A stretch of 64,000 nt of DNA. It comes from Natrinema sp. SYSU A 869. Its GTDB lineage: Archaea > Halobacteriota > Halobacteria > Halobacteriales > Natrialbaceae. The position numbers and the translations under genes are program-made. This document shows, piece after piece, positions 25,932 through 33,752 of this stretch (position 1 is the first letter of the stretch; each line of letters opens with the position of its first letter). The notes under the pieces were generated by a model. It saw only the letters and a program-made list of their open reading frames with translations, had not been told where the DNA came from and ran no database searches. The DNA lies in the NCBI RefSeq assembly GCF_019879105.1, contig NZ_CP082249.1:2604001-2668000 (forward strand). The letters are read 5' to 3'.

Positions 25932-26332
25932 AGTCGAGCGGATGATTGATTGTGATTCTACATAAATCTTTCTAATAAGGCCGAACAGCAGCAGCGGTAC
26001 TCGGTCCGGTTTGGGGACAAAAACCACCGTAGTGCGGGACCATCACCGCAGTTTCTGCCGTCAGAATTCGTCCGGCAGTCGTTGTCAGCCGAACGCCGGG
26101 ACGGTGTTTTTATATATGAGGATGTTGTGGCAGTTTCTGCCAGTACTCCATCGCTGCACTCCATTGCTGCGCTCGTTGGCGGAAGCGCTGCTCCCGACAG
26201 CACAATAACGAGCGATTTGCTCGGCTGTAACGGTTCTCAGTCATGCATTGAGCGGTAGTAGAAATCATAACTTGAATCCGAGTCAACACAACAGAAGGGT
26301 TATCCCGGTAGTCCCGTATTACCATTCGAGCA
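25932..26332. other. Intergenic region with thermosome promoter and an unexplained strong TATA box
   Basis: No gene. The thermosome promoter lies at about 25961-25967 (minus strand). On the plus strand TTTTTATATATG (26107-26118) is a strong TATA-like tract without an obvious gene behind it; only a 30-codon frame (MRMLWQFLPVLHRC...) follows, which I do not call. The word GCAGTTTCTGCC occurs twice, at 26048-26059 and 26130-26141. Confidence 0.5.
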
Positions 26333-27085
26333 ATGGACGAGTCCCCGTCCTTTCCCGAATCGTTTGATGACCCGCGGATCACCGCCAAGTTCTGTCATCG
26401 GCTCTCCGGCACTGCTGGCGATCTCGTTCTCCTCGGCGTCGTCCACGACCATCCCGCGAGTATCGCGCGCGTCAAACGCGTCCTCGAGCGTGTCGAGCCG
26501 GAGACGCTCGCACTCGAATTACCGCCCGTCGCGTTACCGCTGTATCGCGCGTACGCTCACAAGAGCGACGCGGACGGCCCGGCATCGCCGCGGTTCGGTG
26601 GCGAAATGAGCGCGGCGATCCGCGCTACCCCCGACGCCGATCCCGTCGGCATCGATGCACCGAACGTCTCCTTTCTCCGGCGACTCGTGCGCCGATTGGT
26701 CTCCGACCGCGTCTCCCCCGGGACAGCTCGACGCGTCCTCTCGAGTGTCGGCGGTGCGACCCGTGAGGCACTGGCGTGTCGAGTCGCCGCGACGCTGAAC
26801 CACGCGACCTCGATGACCGTCGTCCCCGGCGATCGAGTCGAGTACGACTGCGAGCCGGACGATGCGCCGGACCAGCAGGCCGCCCACGAGCGCTCGCACG
26901 TCGCCAGCGTGCAGGCGCTGCTCGGCAGCGTCGAGACGGACGGCTCCGCGTTAGACTACCGAGACGACACGCGCGAACACTGCATGATCGAGCGCCTCGA
27001 GAAAATCCGATCAGAGCCGGGTGACGTCGTCGCCGTCGTGGGCGTCGATCACCTCGAGCAACTCGCGACGGCACTCTCGGCATAG
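26333..27085 (+). CDS. TraB/TIKI-like domain protein
   Basis: A 250-residue cytoplasmic protein. Near the N-terminus it has the TraB-type motif LLGVVHDHPAS (GxxH) and ETLALELPPVALPLY, an arginine-containing middle (GGEMSAAIRATPDADPVGID), and near the C-terminus VVAVVGVDHLEQLATAL (second conserved Gly-His). TraB-like proteins belong to the erythromycin-esterase/TIKI superfamily and are suspected metalloproteases. Many archaeal TraB proteins carry C-terminal membrane spans, which are absent here. Single gene; ATG at 26333. The function is unproven. Confidence 0.65.
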   Translation: MDESPSFPESFDDPRITAKFCHRLSGTAGDLVLLGVVHDHPASIARVKRVLERVEPETLALELPPVALPLYRAYAHKSDADGPASPRFGGEMSAAIRATPDADPVGIDAPNVSFLRRLVRRLVSDRVSPGTARRVLSSVGGATREALACRVAATLNHATSMTVVPGDRVEYDCEPDDAPDQQAAHERSHVASVQALLGSVETDGSALDYRDDTREHCMIERLEKIRSEPGDVVAVVGVDHLEQLATALSA

Positions 27086-27144
27086 GATCGATGCGTTCTC
27101 AGTAGTGATCGATGCGGTCTTGCGCCAACAGAAAACGACCGGTG

Positions 27145-27459
27145 TTAGCGTCGCGCAGGTGGTTCGATCTGGATTTCGCCGTCGCCTCTGACCGTGACGT
27201 GGTGGCCGTCGACAACGAAGGTGAGCGTGCCGCCGGTTCGTGGCGTGCCGTCGTGGCGCGGTCGAAAGAGTTCGTTCAGAGCGTCCGGATCAACGGTATC
27301 GTACAGCGAGATGCGGCTGTCAGTCACGTCGACGCCCATGCAGTCGGCCAACGCGTGGATGACGGTCGTACTGAGCGCCGCCGGCCCGTTCGGGTCGTGC
27401 GTGGCGCGATACAGGGATGGAGAGCGAGACTGCGAGGTGGAGGGTGCATATCCGTTCAT
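27145..27459 (-). CDS. HalOD1 output domain protein
   Basis: A 104-residue haloarchaeal protein whose body is a HalOD1 domain, a module often attached to response regulators: LSTTVIHALADCMGVDV, SLYDTVDPDALNELF, GTLTFVVDGHHVTVRGDGEI. Here it stands alone without a receiver domain. I start at 27459 (MNGYAPSTSQ); the in-frame ATG at 27513 (MNDYAFGLQ) would add 18 residues. Probably a partner in signal transduction; the input is unknown. It is convergent with the TraB-like gene. Confidence 0.75.
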   Translation of the reverse strand: MNGYAPSTSQSRSPSLYRATHDPNGPAALSTTVIHALADCMGVDVTDSRISLYDTVDPDALNELFRPRHDGTPRTGGTLTFVVDGHHVTVRGDGEIQIEPPARR

Positions 27460-27677
27460 AACTGTTCGTCCCTTCCCACTCTCTGTTTGGAGACCAAAAG
27501 CGTAATCGTTCATTACTGGGCGAACCCGTCGAATCAAACAGAGACACTGGTCATTTTCGGAGAATTTCGTTGAGTATGAGACAGGTCGGACGAAGCGGGC
27601 AACAACAGTCCGATCGCAGTCGATGGGAACTCAAGAGTGCTCGGTTCCGTCGTCGACTGCGTTCGCTCGAGTGCTCG

Positions 27678-28007
27678 TCACTGTCGCAGTCCAGAAATAC
27701 AGTTCCAGCAGTACGTAAACGTCTGGTCGGCCTCATTTCGTGCCCCGCAGTGGGGACACCGGATCGTCTCCCCGTCGAAATCGGGTTCGCGGTCGTCGTC
27801 AACGTGGTCAGGATCACCGATATCCTCGGACGCACGAGGGTAGCGATCCGGGCCGGGTGAGGACCGCATGCTCGCGCGATTGGGATCGGCGAGCGACGGC
27901 GCGCGCTCACCGTCTCCGTCGTCACGGCGGGCATACAGGTAATACAGTAGCAGATGTAACAGGGCGAACAACATGATATAGCCGATGAGCCAGCCCCAGA
28001 GCTCCAT
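27678..28007 (-). CDS. Single-span membrane protein with C-terminal zinc ribbon (DUF7577-like)
   Basis: A 109-residue protein. The N-terminal 27 residues are a membrane anchor (MELWGWLIGYIMLFALLHLL), followed by an acidic, probably cytoplasmic linker and a C-terminal zinc ribbon: IRCPHCGARNEADQTFTYCW then NC (CxxC ... CxxC). The layout matches haloarchaeal DUF7577 proteins. The ATG at 28007 is preferred over the GTG immediately before it. It is divergent from the SIMPL-domain lipoprotein with a gap of 244 nt. Function unknown. Confidence 0.75.
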   Translation of the reverse strand: MELWGWLIGYIMLFALLHLLLYYLYARRDDGDGERAPSLADPNRASMRSSPGPDRYPRASEDIGDPDHVDDDREPDFDGETIRCPHCGARNEADQTFTYCWNCISGLRQ

Positions 28008-28251
28008 CACTGTGTGGTACGTTCTCGAGGCACTTGGGTATTCCCTGATTTTTGGGACGGAGAGTGTCAGGATGACGGGAACGTTCGTCGCCGTCGGCCA
28101 CTGATTCGACAGTTCCGTCCATTAGTTCGGCCATGCGCGACGACTGCACTACCAGTTCCCCGAACGTCTTCGGCACTCGGTGATCCTCGAGACTCAAAGG
28201 CCCATTTGAGCTTGGGGTAGGTTCTTTTCACCCCCGTCCCATCGATCACCT

Positions 28252-29013
28252 ATGGATCGAAGACAGTTCCTTGCGGCATCAAGCGTCGGACTCGCGGCAG
28301 CGGCCGCGGGCTGTACCGGAAGCCCACTCAGTAGCGACGAGACCGACTCGACGGACCCCGGATCGGCAGCTGATGAGGCCAGCAATGACGGCGAGATCAC
28401 GGTCAGCGCCAGCGGCGAGGTCGAGACGGCCCCGGACAAGGCAATCGCCGACGTCGGCGTCGAAGCGTCCGGCGAGACCGCCGACGAAGTGACCGAAGCG
28501 CTCTCGACCGGTGCCGAGCAGCTTCGCACCGCGTTCGATGACCTCGGCATTCCCGATGAGAACGTCGAAGAAGGACAGTACCGGGTCTACCCGAGACGCG
28601 GACGCGACGGCGAAAGCGAGGGATTCCGGGGCGTTCACTCGTTCGAAGTGACGCTTACCGACACCGACCGTGTCGGCGAGGTCATCGACGCATCGGTCGA
28701 CGCCGGTGCCGACACCGTCGGCCGGGTGAACTTCACGCTTCAAGAGGAGACCCGGTCCGAACTCCGAAAGGACGCGATCGATGCTGCACTGGCGAACGCC
28801 GACGAGGAGGCGAGCCATATCGCCGACAACCGCGAGGTCGAACTCGAGGGGACGACGGCCGTCACGACCGGTGACGTGCAGGTGCATTCGGTTCGACGCG
28901 AGACCATGGCCGCCGACGACGCGGCGAGCGGCGCAGCGCCGCCGACGGAGATCGATGCGGATCCCGTCACCGTCAGCGCCAGCGCGACGGTGACGTATTC
29001 GTTCCCCGAGTGA
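28252..29013 (+). CDS. SIMPL (DUF541) domain lipoprotein
   Basis: Cell-surface lipoprotein of 253 residues. The N-terminus MDRRQFLAASSVGLAAAAAG is a twin-arginine-like signal, with a lipobox cysteine at residue 21 (AAGC). The mature protein has a short acidic linker and then the SIMPL domain: ITVSASGEVETAPDKAIADV, a helical middle, YRVYPRRGRDG, FEVTLTDTDRVGEVIDA, and the closing VTVSASATVTYSF. SIMPL proteins are periplasmic or surface proteins of unclear function in stress and cell envelope. Located 137 nt before the iron-regulated gene, but not evidently in its operon. Confidence 0.85.
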   Translation: MDRRQFLAASSVGLAAAAAGCTGSPLSSDETDSTDPGSAADEASNDGEITVSASGEVETAPDKAIADVGVEASGETADEVTEALSTGAEQLRTAFDDLGIPDENVEEGQYRVYPRRGRDGESEGFRGVHSFEVTLTDTDRVGEVIDASVDAGADTVGRVNFTLQEETRSELRKDAIDAALANADEEASHIADNREVELEGTTAVTTGDVQVHSVRRETMAADDAASGAAPPTEIDADPVTVSASATVTYSFPE

Positions 29014-29131
29014 CTCCGCCGGACCGAGTGTCGCCTGAACCGAATCGACCAGTCTCGACCGGCGCTGAAGTGGCGACCGTCTCACCGTCGGAATACGTTG
29101 GCTGCCCCAAAACCGAACGGCTTTTGAATTA

Positions 29132-29145
29132 TTAGGCGAGCCTAA
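29132..29145. promoter_or_regulatory. Iron-box-like palindrome before the substrate-binding protein gene
   Basis: TTAGGC-GA-GCCTAA, an exact inverted repeat 5 nt before the ATG at 29151. It resembles operators of DtxR/SirR-type iron repressors in haloarchaea (TTAGG...CCTAA). With the AT-rich TTTTGAATTATTA just upstream as TATA region, the palindrome lies over the transcription start, so a bound repressor would block transcription in iron-replete cells (inference). Confidence 0.75.
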
Positions 29146-29150
29146 ACCGT

Positions 29151-30326
29151 ATGGGCTCGACACGGCAGTCTGATCGAAGTCGCCGATCGTTCGTCGCGAC
29201 GGGGATCGCGGCCGGGAGCGCGGCGTTTGCCGGCTGTATCAGCGAGAGCAGCGGTGGCTCGGAGAACGGAACCGGCTCGTATACCGTAACGATGGCCCCG
29301 ATGGGCGAAGTCGGGTTCGACGACGTCCCCGAGACGGCGTTCGTCACCTTCCCCCAGTACGCGGACATGGCGGTCGCGCTCGGCCACGGTGACGCGGTGG
29401 AGACGCTCTTCGCCCCCGAGATGTCCGGGACAACGATGAACGCGTTCTATGAGCGACTCGAGGGCGTCTCCTTCGAGTGGGAGGGCTTACAGAACCCCCT
29501 CAAAGACGGGCTCAGTGAGGAGCAGTTGTACGCCCTCGACAGCGACGTCCACTTTCTCGATCCGTCGTACGTGGTAAAGACCGACGACAACTGGACCGCG
29601 TCCGATATCGCGGATATTGCCGAGACGATCGGCCCGTGGATCGGGAACTTTCACAGCGGGGTCCACAGCGAGCCGGCACCGGCCTACGCCGACAGCTACG
29701 AATACTACACCCTCTGGGAACTCTTCGAAAAAGTGGCGGCCGTCTTTCAGGAACGCGAACGGTACGAGGCGCTCGCCGATCTCTACGCGGAGACACGGTC
29801 GCACATCGAGTCAAACCTCCCGCCCGAGAGCGAGCGACCGACTGTCGCCAGAGTCACGCTGGGAGACGGCGTGTTCTATGCGTATCACCTCAACACGCCC
29901 GGCTTCTGGCAGGCCGAAACGCGACCGCTCGGCGCTCACGACGCCCTCGCCGACGTCGAGTGGTCGGGCGACTGGGGCGAAGTCGACTACGAAACGATGC
30001 TCGAGGCCGACCCGGATGTCGTCCTCCACCTCTGGGGTATCACGCCGCGGTATGCCATCGAGAACGTCCGTGAGCGGTTGAAAAACGACGCTGCCGGCAG
30101 CGAACTGACCGCGGTACAGAACGATCGAGTCCTCGCCAGCGGTATGCGGTACCAAGGGCCGATCATGAACCTGTTCCAGCTCGAGATGACGGCCAAACAG
30201 CTCTATCCCGAGCAGTTCGGTGAGTGGCCCGGCTACGCGTCGGGCGACCCGTATCCGGAGATTCCGGCCGACGAGCAACTGTTCGATCGCGACCGAGTCG
30301 CAGAGATCGTCACCGACGGAGCGTAA
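29151..30326 (+). CDS. ABC transporter substrate-binding lipoprotein (iron-siderophore type)
   Basis: Surface receptor for an iron-chelate importer, 391 residues. The twin-arginine-type signal (RSRRSFVATGIAAGSAAFAG) ends in the lipobox cysteine (FAGC). The body is a class III (FepB/BtuF-like) binding fold: FVTFPQYADMAVALGHGDAV, the ETIGPWIGNFHS region, a long connecting helix (ADLYAETRSHIESN), PTVARVTLGDGVFYAY and MLEADPDVVLHLW, with a C-terminal LFDRDRVAEIVTDGA. The iron-box palindrome controls it. The flavoprotein gene starts 1 nt downstream; permease and ATPase genes are not in this window, so they must be encoded elsewhere. Confidence 0.85.
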   Translation: MGSTRQSDRSRRSFVATGIAAGSAAFAGCISESSGGSENGTGSYTVTMAPMGEVGFDDVPETAFVTFPQYADMAVALGHGDAVETLFAPEMSGTTMNAFYERLEGVSFEWEGLQNPLKDGLSEEQLYALDSDVHFLDPSYVVKTDDNWTASDIADIAETIGPWIGNFHSGVHSEPAPAYADSYEYYTLWELFEKVAAVFQERERYEALADLYAETRSHIESNLPPESERPTVARVTLGDGVFYAYHLNTPGFWQAETRPLGAHDALADVEWSGDWGEVDYETMLEADPDVVLHLWGITPRYAIENVRERLKNDAAGSELTAVQNDRVLASGMRYQGPIMNLFQLEMTAKQLYPEQFGEWPGYASGDPYPEIPADEQLFDRDRVAEIVTDGA

Positions 30327-30327
30327 G

Positions 30328-31314
30328 ATGACGGGCGAGACCCCCAGCGGCGACGGTGACGCGGACCGCGCGTTTGACGCCGATGTCGCCATCGTTGGCG
30401 GCGGCCCGGCGGGCTGCTCGGCCGGCGTCTTCACCGCGCGGTACGGCCTCGAGACGGTCGTCTTCGATCGCGGCTCCTCTTCGCTGCGCCGGTGTGCCTG
30501 CCTCGAGAACTACCTCGGCTTCCCCTGCGGAATCGACGTCGAGACATTCCTCGAGTTAGCGCAGACCCACGCCGTAGAGGCAGGGTGTCGCCTCCGCGAG
30601 GACCTCGTGGAATCGGTCGCTGCGCTCACGGACGACGAGTTCGAAGAGGACGACGGCGAACCCGAGGGCGCGGCGGAGCGCGAGGGGTTCCGACTCGAGC
30701 CCCAAGAGGGCGACCCCCTCACGGCCCGATTCGTCGTCGCCGCGACGAAGTACGACGGCGAGTACCTTCGCGGACTGGACGACGACGGGGCGCTGTTCGT
30801 CACCGAGGACGGCGCCGACGGGAGCATCGAGCGGTTCGACCGCGCGTATCCCGATGACGAGGGACGGACGCCGGTCGACGGGCTCTACGTCGCCGGCCCG
30901 CTGGCCGGGTGCGGCGATCAGGCGATCATCACGGCGGGCCACGGCGCAACGGTCGCTCGGGCGCTGCTCCGGGACCTGCGCCAGAGAGAGGGGTACTGGG
31001 GGACGTTCGCAACGCAGTACGACTGGCGTCGGGACCGTGAGGACCGACAGGAGGAGTGGGCCGATCCCGAGCGGTGGGTCGACCGGCTCGCGGCGACCGC
31101 ACCCGATGACCGCGACGCCGACGAGATCAGACGGCTCGCCGAATCCTACGTCGCCGATCGCGACGAGACCTACATCGACACCGAGACCGCGTCGCGGCGA
31201 GCCGAGCGCGGCCAGCGGCGGCTCGCGGACATCCTCGACGACGAGGTGCTACTCGAGGCCGTCGACGACGCGGCGATCCTCGAGCGGGCGGCGGCGCTCG
31301 AGCGATCCGAATAG
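30328..31314 (+). CDS. FAD-dependent oxidoreductase (thioredoxin-reductase-like), iron operon
   Basis: A flavoprotein of 328 residues. DVAIVGGGPAGCSAGVFTAR (residues 18-37) is the FAD-binding Rossmann motif and VDGLYVAGPLAGCGDQAIIT (about 188-207) is the second FAD contact of the thioredoxin reductase group. The redox CxxC of true thioredoxin reductases is not present; there is RRCACLENYLG instead. The C-terminal 100 residues are a charged helical extension. It starts 1 nt after the binding-protein stop codon, so the two are cotranscribed under the iron box. Release of iron from the imported chelate by reduction is a reasonable inference. Confidence 0.8.
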   Translation: MTGETPSGDGDADRAFDADVAIVGGGPAGCSAGVFTARYGLETVVFDRGSSSLRRCACLENYLGFPCGIDVETFLELAQTHAVEAGCRLREDLVESVAALTDDEFEEDDGEPEGAAEREGFRLEPQEGDPLTARFVVAATKYDGEYLRGLDDDGALFVTEDGADGSIERFDRAYPDDEGRTPVDGLYVAGPLAGCGDQAIITAGHGATVARALLRDLRQREGYWGTFATQYDWRRDREDRQEEWADPERWVDRLAATAPDDRDADEIRRLAESYVADRDETYIDTETASRRAERGQRRLADILDDEVLLEAVDDAAILERAAALERSE

Positions 31315-31369
31315 CGAATCTTCGCTCCGAGTTCGTCGGCTTCGGTTCCATCTCGCCTGCGATGGATCT

Positions 31370-31474
31370 ACCAACGGAGTCCGTGTCTTTTCAGTTGATT
31401 TCCCCGACGCGTTCGATGATGCGACCCTGTTCGACCGCGAGCGTGTCACGGAGATCGTTACCGGCGAGTTCTGA
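31370..31474 (+). pseudogene. C-terminal remnant of a second iron-type binding protein
   Basis: A frame reads SVDFPDAFDDATLFDRERVT then EIVTGEF and ends at TGA 31472-31474. It matches the end of the binding protein at 29151 (EQLFDRDRVAEIVTDGA) in 11 of the last 16 residues. Nothing upstream continues the match, because the flavoprotein gene ends at 31314. It appears to be the surviving end of a duplicated or replaced paralogue. Confidence 0.6.
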
Positions 31475-31580
31475 GTCGTCGCGGACCACAGCGGTCGCGC
31501 TGGTGCGCCGGTTGACTCTTCACAGCAAGTCGTTACCGGGCGACGACGGGGGGTCGGTAGCGCCCGACTTTCCCGCTCAG

Positions 31581-31975
31581 CTAGTCCCCGACTCGCGACC
31601 CGACCATCGCCGCCAGACCGGTGAATGCGAACATCGCTGCGACGATCACGACCGCGATGGCGGTCTGGAACGACCGCAACGCTATCGACCCGCCGATTTC
31701 GACGTGGACGAGCCACAGCGCGTCACCCAGGAACCACAGCATCGGTAGCGCACCGATGAGCCCGGCCCGAAAACCGACTCGAGAGCGGACGGCCGACGGT
31801 CCTTCGTAGAGATAGCCGGCGAGGAGTCCGCCGAACACCACCGGCCAGAGGCCGATTTCGCTCCCGGTCTGCCAGTAGGCAACCGTCGTAAACGGGAACG
31901 CAACGAGACCGCCGACGATCGCGTACCGCCAGCTATCGTCCGCTAAGGGGATCGGAGACTGCGATCACGAGCCAT
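31581..31975 (-). CDS. DUF5518-like four-span membrane protein (frame break near 31958)
   Basis: A 131-residue membrane protein after repair. From ATG 31975 the frame reads MARDRSLRSP and stops; the -1 frame reads LADDSWRYAIVGGLVAFPFT and runs to 31581 through four spans (VVFGGLLAGYLYEG, AGLIGALPMLWFLGDALWLV, TAIAVVIVAAMFAFTGLAAM). One additional C in the minus-strand CCCC (GGGG at 31957-31960) joins them. Without repair the only usable start would be internal at 31841. Resembles the haloarchaeal DUF5518 membrane family with the GGLLAGYLYEG signature. Function unknown. Confidence 0.75.
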
Positions 31976-32141
31976 ACGTGCCGATAGTGTTGGTGGAAAT
32001 ATAACTATTGTGTAGCGACACGAGTGCTACTATCCCGCGGGCGACCGACCGATACGGTTCCGGCTCGAGTCACGGTCGCGTCGGTGCAGTCGCTACGGGA
32101 GGACGGTTGGAACGAGAGAAGACGAAACTCGCGTGCGGCGA

Positions 32142-33218
32142 TCAGTCGTCGGCGGGAACGGCCTGCTCGGTCTGGGATTCGGCCATCGCGAGCACGTCGT
32201 CGAAGAAGTCGAGGGTGTCTTCGGGACCGGGGTTCGCTTCGGGGTGGTACTGGCGGGTGATGACGTCGTACTCGATGCCGTCGATCCCCTCCGGCGTGTC
32301 GTCGTTGACGTTGATCTGGGTGATCTCGAGGTGCTCACCGGGGTCGGCGACGGTATAGCCGTGGTTCTGGGTGGTCATGACGACCTGCCCGGATTCGAGA
32401 TCGAGGACGGGCTGGTTGACACCGCGGTGACCGAAGGTCATCTTCTCGGTGGTGCCGCCAAGCGCTTCGGCGACGATCTGCTGGCCGAGACAGATGCCGG
32501 CGACGGGGGTGTCCTCAACGAATTCCTCGACGAGGGTGATTGCCTGCTCGAAGTTGACCGGGTCGCCGGGGCCGTTCGAGACGAACAGGAGGTCGGGGTC
32601 GACGGCCTCGACATCGGCGACGCTCGTGTCGTAGGGTAGCACGTGGACGGTCGCGTCGCGTGCGACCAGTGAGTCGACGATCGAACCCTTCGCGCCGCAG
32701 TCGATCAGGGCGACGGTCTCGCCGTCGTTGTCCTCGCCGTAGACCGTGGGTTCGTCGACGCTGACCTGCGCGCCGATGTCGGTGTGGTCGCTCATGGCCT
32801 TGCACTGCTCGAGTTGCTCTAAGGCGTCGTCCTCGGTGACGTCCTCGCCGACGGCGATGCCGCACTTCATCGCACCGCCGTCGCGGATATCGGTGACGAT
32901 GTTGCGGGTATCAAGGTGGTCAACCGCAGGAACGCCCTCACTCTCGAGCCAGTCGACGACGTCCTCGGTGAGTTCCTTCGCGACGACGCCGCGGGGGTGG
33001 ACGCGCTCGTCCTCGAAACGCTCCTCGCGGACGCCGTAGTTACCGATCAGCGGATACGAGAACGTGAGAATCTGCTCCTCGTAGGAGGGGTCGGTCAGAC
33101 TCTCCTCGTAGCCGGTGTATGCTGTCGTGAAAACAATTTCACCGCGAGCCGTTCCTGACGCACGACCACGCCCCTCGAGTACGTGGCCGCCTTCCAGTGC
33201 GACGTAGGCTTCCGTCAT
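32142..33218 (-). CDS. carA: Carbamoyl-phosphate synthase small subunit
   Basis: Glutaminase subunit that feeds ammonia to CarB for carbamoyl phosphate, the precursor of pyrimidines and arginine. The 358-residue protein starts MTEAYVALEGGHVLEGRGRA, with the N-terminal carA domain (FTTAYTGYEESLTDPSYEEQ, IGNYGV) and a class I glutaminase domain: the nucleophile cysteine in GICLGQQ, TTQNHGYTV, and the His-Glu pair in YHPEANPGPED. carB is not in the window. Divergent from an Lrp-type regulator with a palindrome between them, so control by that regulator is likely. TATA-like ACTTATGA lies about 30 nt upstream. Confidence 0.96.
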   Translation of the reverse strand: MTEAYVALEGGHVLEGRGRASGTARGEIVFTTAYTGYEESLTDPSYEEQILTFSYPLIGNYGVREERFEDERVHPRGVVAKELTEDVVDWLESEGVPAVDHLDTRNIVTDIRDGGAMKCGIAVGEDVTEDDALEQLEQCKAMSDHTDIGAQVSVDEPTVYGEDNDGETVALIDCGAKGSIVDSLVARDATVHVLPYDTSVADVEAVDPDLLFVSNGPGDPVNFEQAITLVEEFVEDTPVAGICLGQQIVAEALGGTTEKMTFGHRGVNQPVLDLESGQVVMTTQNHGYTVADPGEHLEITQINVNDDTPEGIDGIEYDVITRQYHPEANPGPEDTLDFFDDVLAMAESQTEQAVPADD

Positions 33219-33269
33219 TACGATCTACGTATCGGATGGACCGTCATAAGTGTTGTCTTCGAAGCTCAG

Positions 33270-33284
33270 TTACGATTTTCGTAA
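33270..33284. promoter_or_regulatory. Palindrome TTACGATTTTCGTAA between carA and lrp-like gene
   Basis: Exact arms TTACGA/TCGTAA around TTT. It sits upstream of the carA TATA box (about 33246-33252) and 37 nt before the ATG of the divergent Lrp-family gene. Position and symmetry suggest the binding site of that regulator (inference). Confidence 0.55.
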
Positions 33285-33320
33285 TCGGTAAGTGCAAGTC
33301 ACACGTAGGTACGCATCTTC

Positions 33321-33734
33321 ATGGACGACCTGGACCGACAGATCCTCGATATCCTCCGGCGGGACAGCCGAACGCCGTACACCGAGATCGCCGACGAGGT
33401 CGGAACGAGCGAGGGGACCGTCCGCAACCGCGTCGAGCGGATGATGGACGACGACGTCATCGAACGCTTCACCATTTCGACCCGGACCGGCAACGTCCAG
33501 GCGATGCTCGAGATCAGCGTCGCAGTCGACGTCGACACCAAGGGTGTCTCCGAGCGGATGGCTGAATGGGATGAGGTCGACTTCGTCTGGATGGTCTCGG
33601 GCGAGCAGGACGTCGTGCTCGTGGTCGACGCCGCGGACACACGCGGGGTCAACGATCTCATCACGAAAGCGCGCGATCAAGAGGAGGTCGTGAGCACGAA
33701 AACGCGTCTGATTCTGGACGAAGAGCTCGGCTAG
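33321..33734 (+). CDS. Lrp/AsnC family transcriptional regulator
   Basis: A 137-residue regulator: N-terminal HTH (LDRQILDILRRDSRTPYTEI, ADEVGTSEGTVRNRVERMMD) and C-terminal RAM domain (FVWMVSGEQDVVLVVDAAD). It is divergent from carA across a palindromic site, which suggests that it senses an amino acid (arginine or glutamine are candidates, by context only) and regulates carbamoyl phosphate synthesis as well as itself. Different from the Lrp gene beside glnA (little identity outside the fold). Convergent with the amidase gene 18 nt away. Confidence 0.85.
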   Translation: MDDLDRQILDILRRDSRTPYTEIADEVGTSEGTVRNRVERMMDDDVIERFTISTRTGNVQAMLEISVAVDVDTKGVSERMAEWDEVDFVWMVSGEQDVVLVVDAADTRGVNDLITKARDQEEVVSTKTRLILDEELG

Positions 33735-33752
33735 GACGAGCGGTCAAACGTG

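Noticed and set aside
24159-25949. A 596-codon open frame on the strand opposite the thermosome gene
   Set aside because: It mirrors the thermosome codons; G/C third positions of the real gene keep the opposite frame open. The product has no domain and is Val/Leu/Gly/Asp-biased in the usual shadow manner.
26113-26208. Micro-gene of 30 codons behind the strong TATA tract
   Set aside because: Composition (Leu, Arg, Cys, Pro) is unlike haloarchaeal proteins and the ATG overlaps the TATA tract itself, so it could not be translated from a normal start site.
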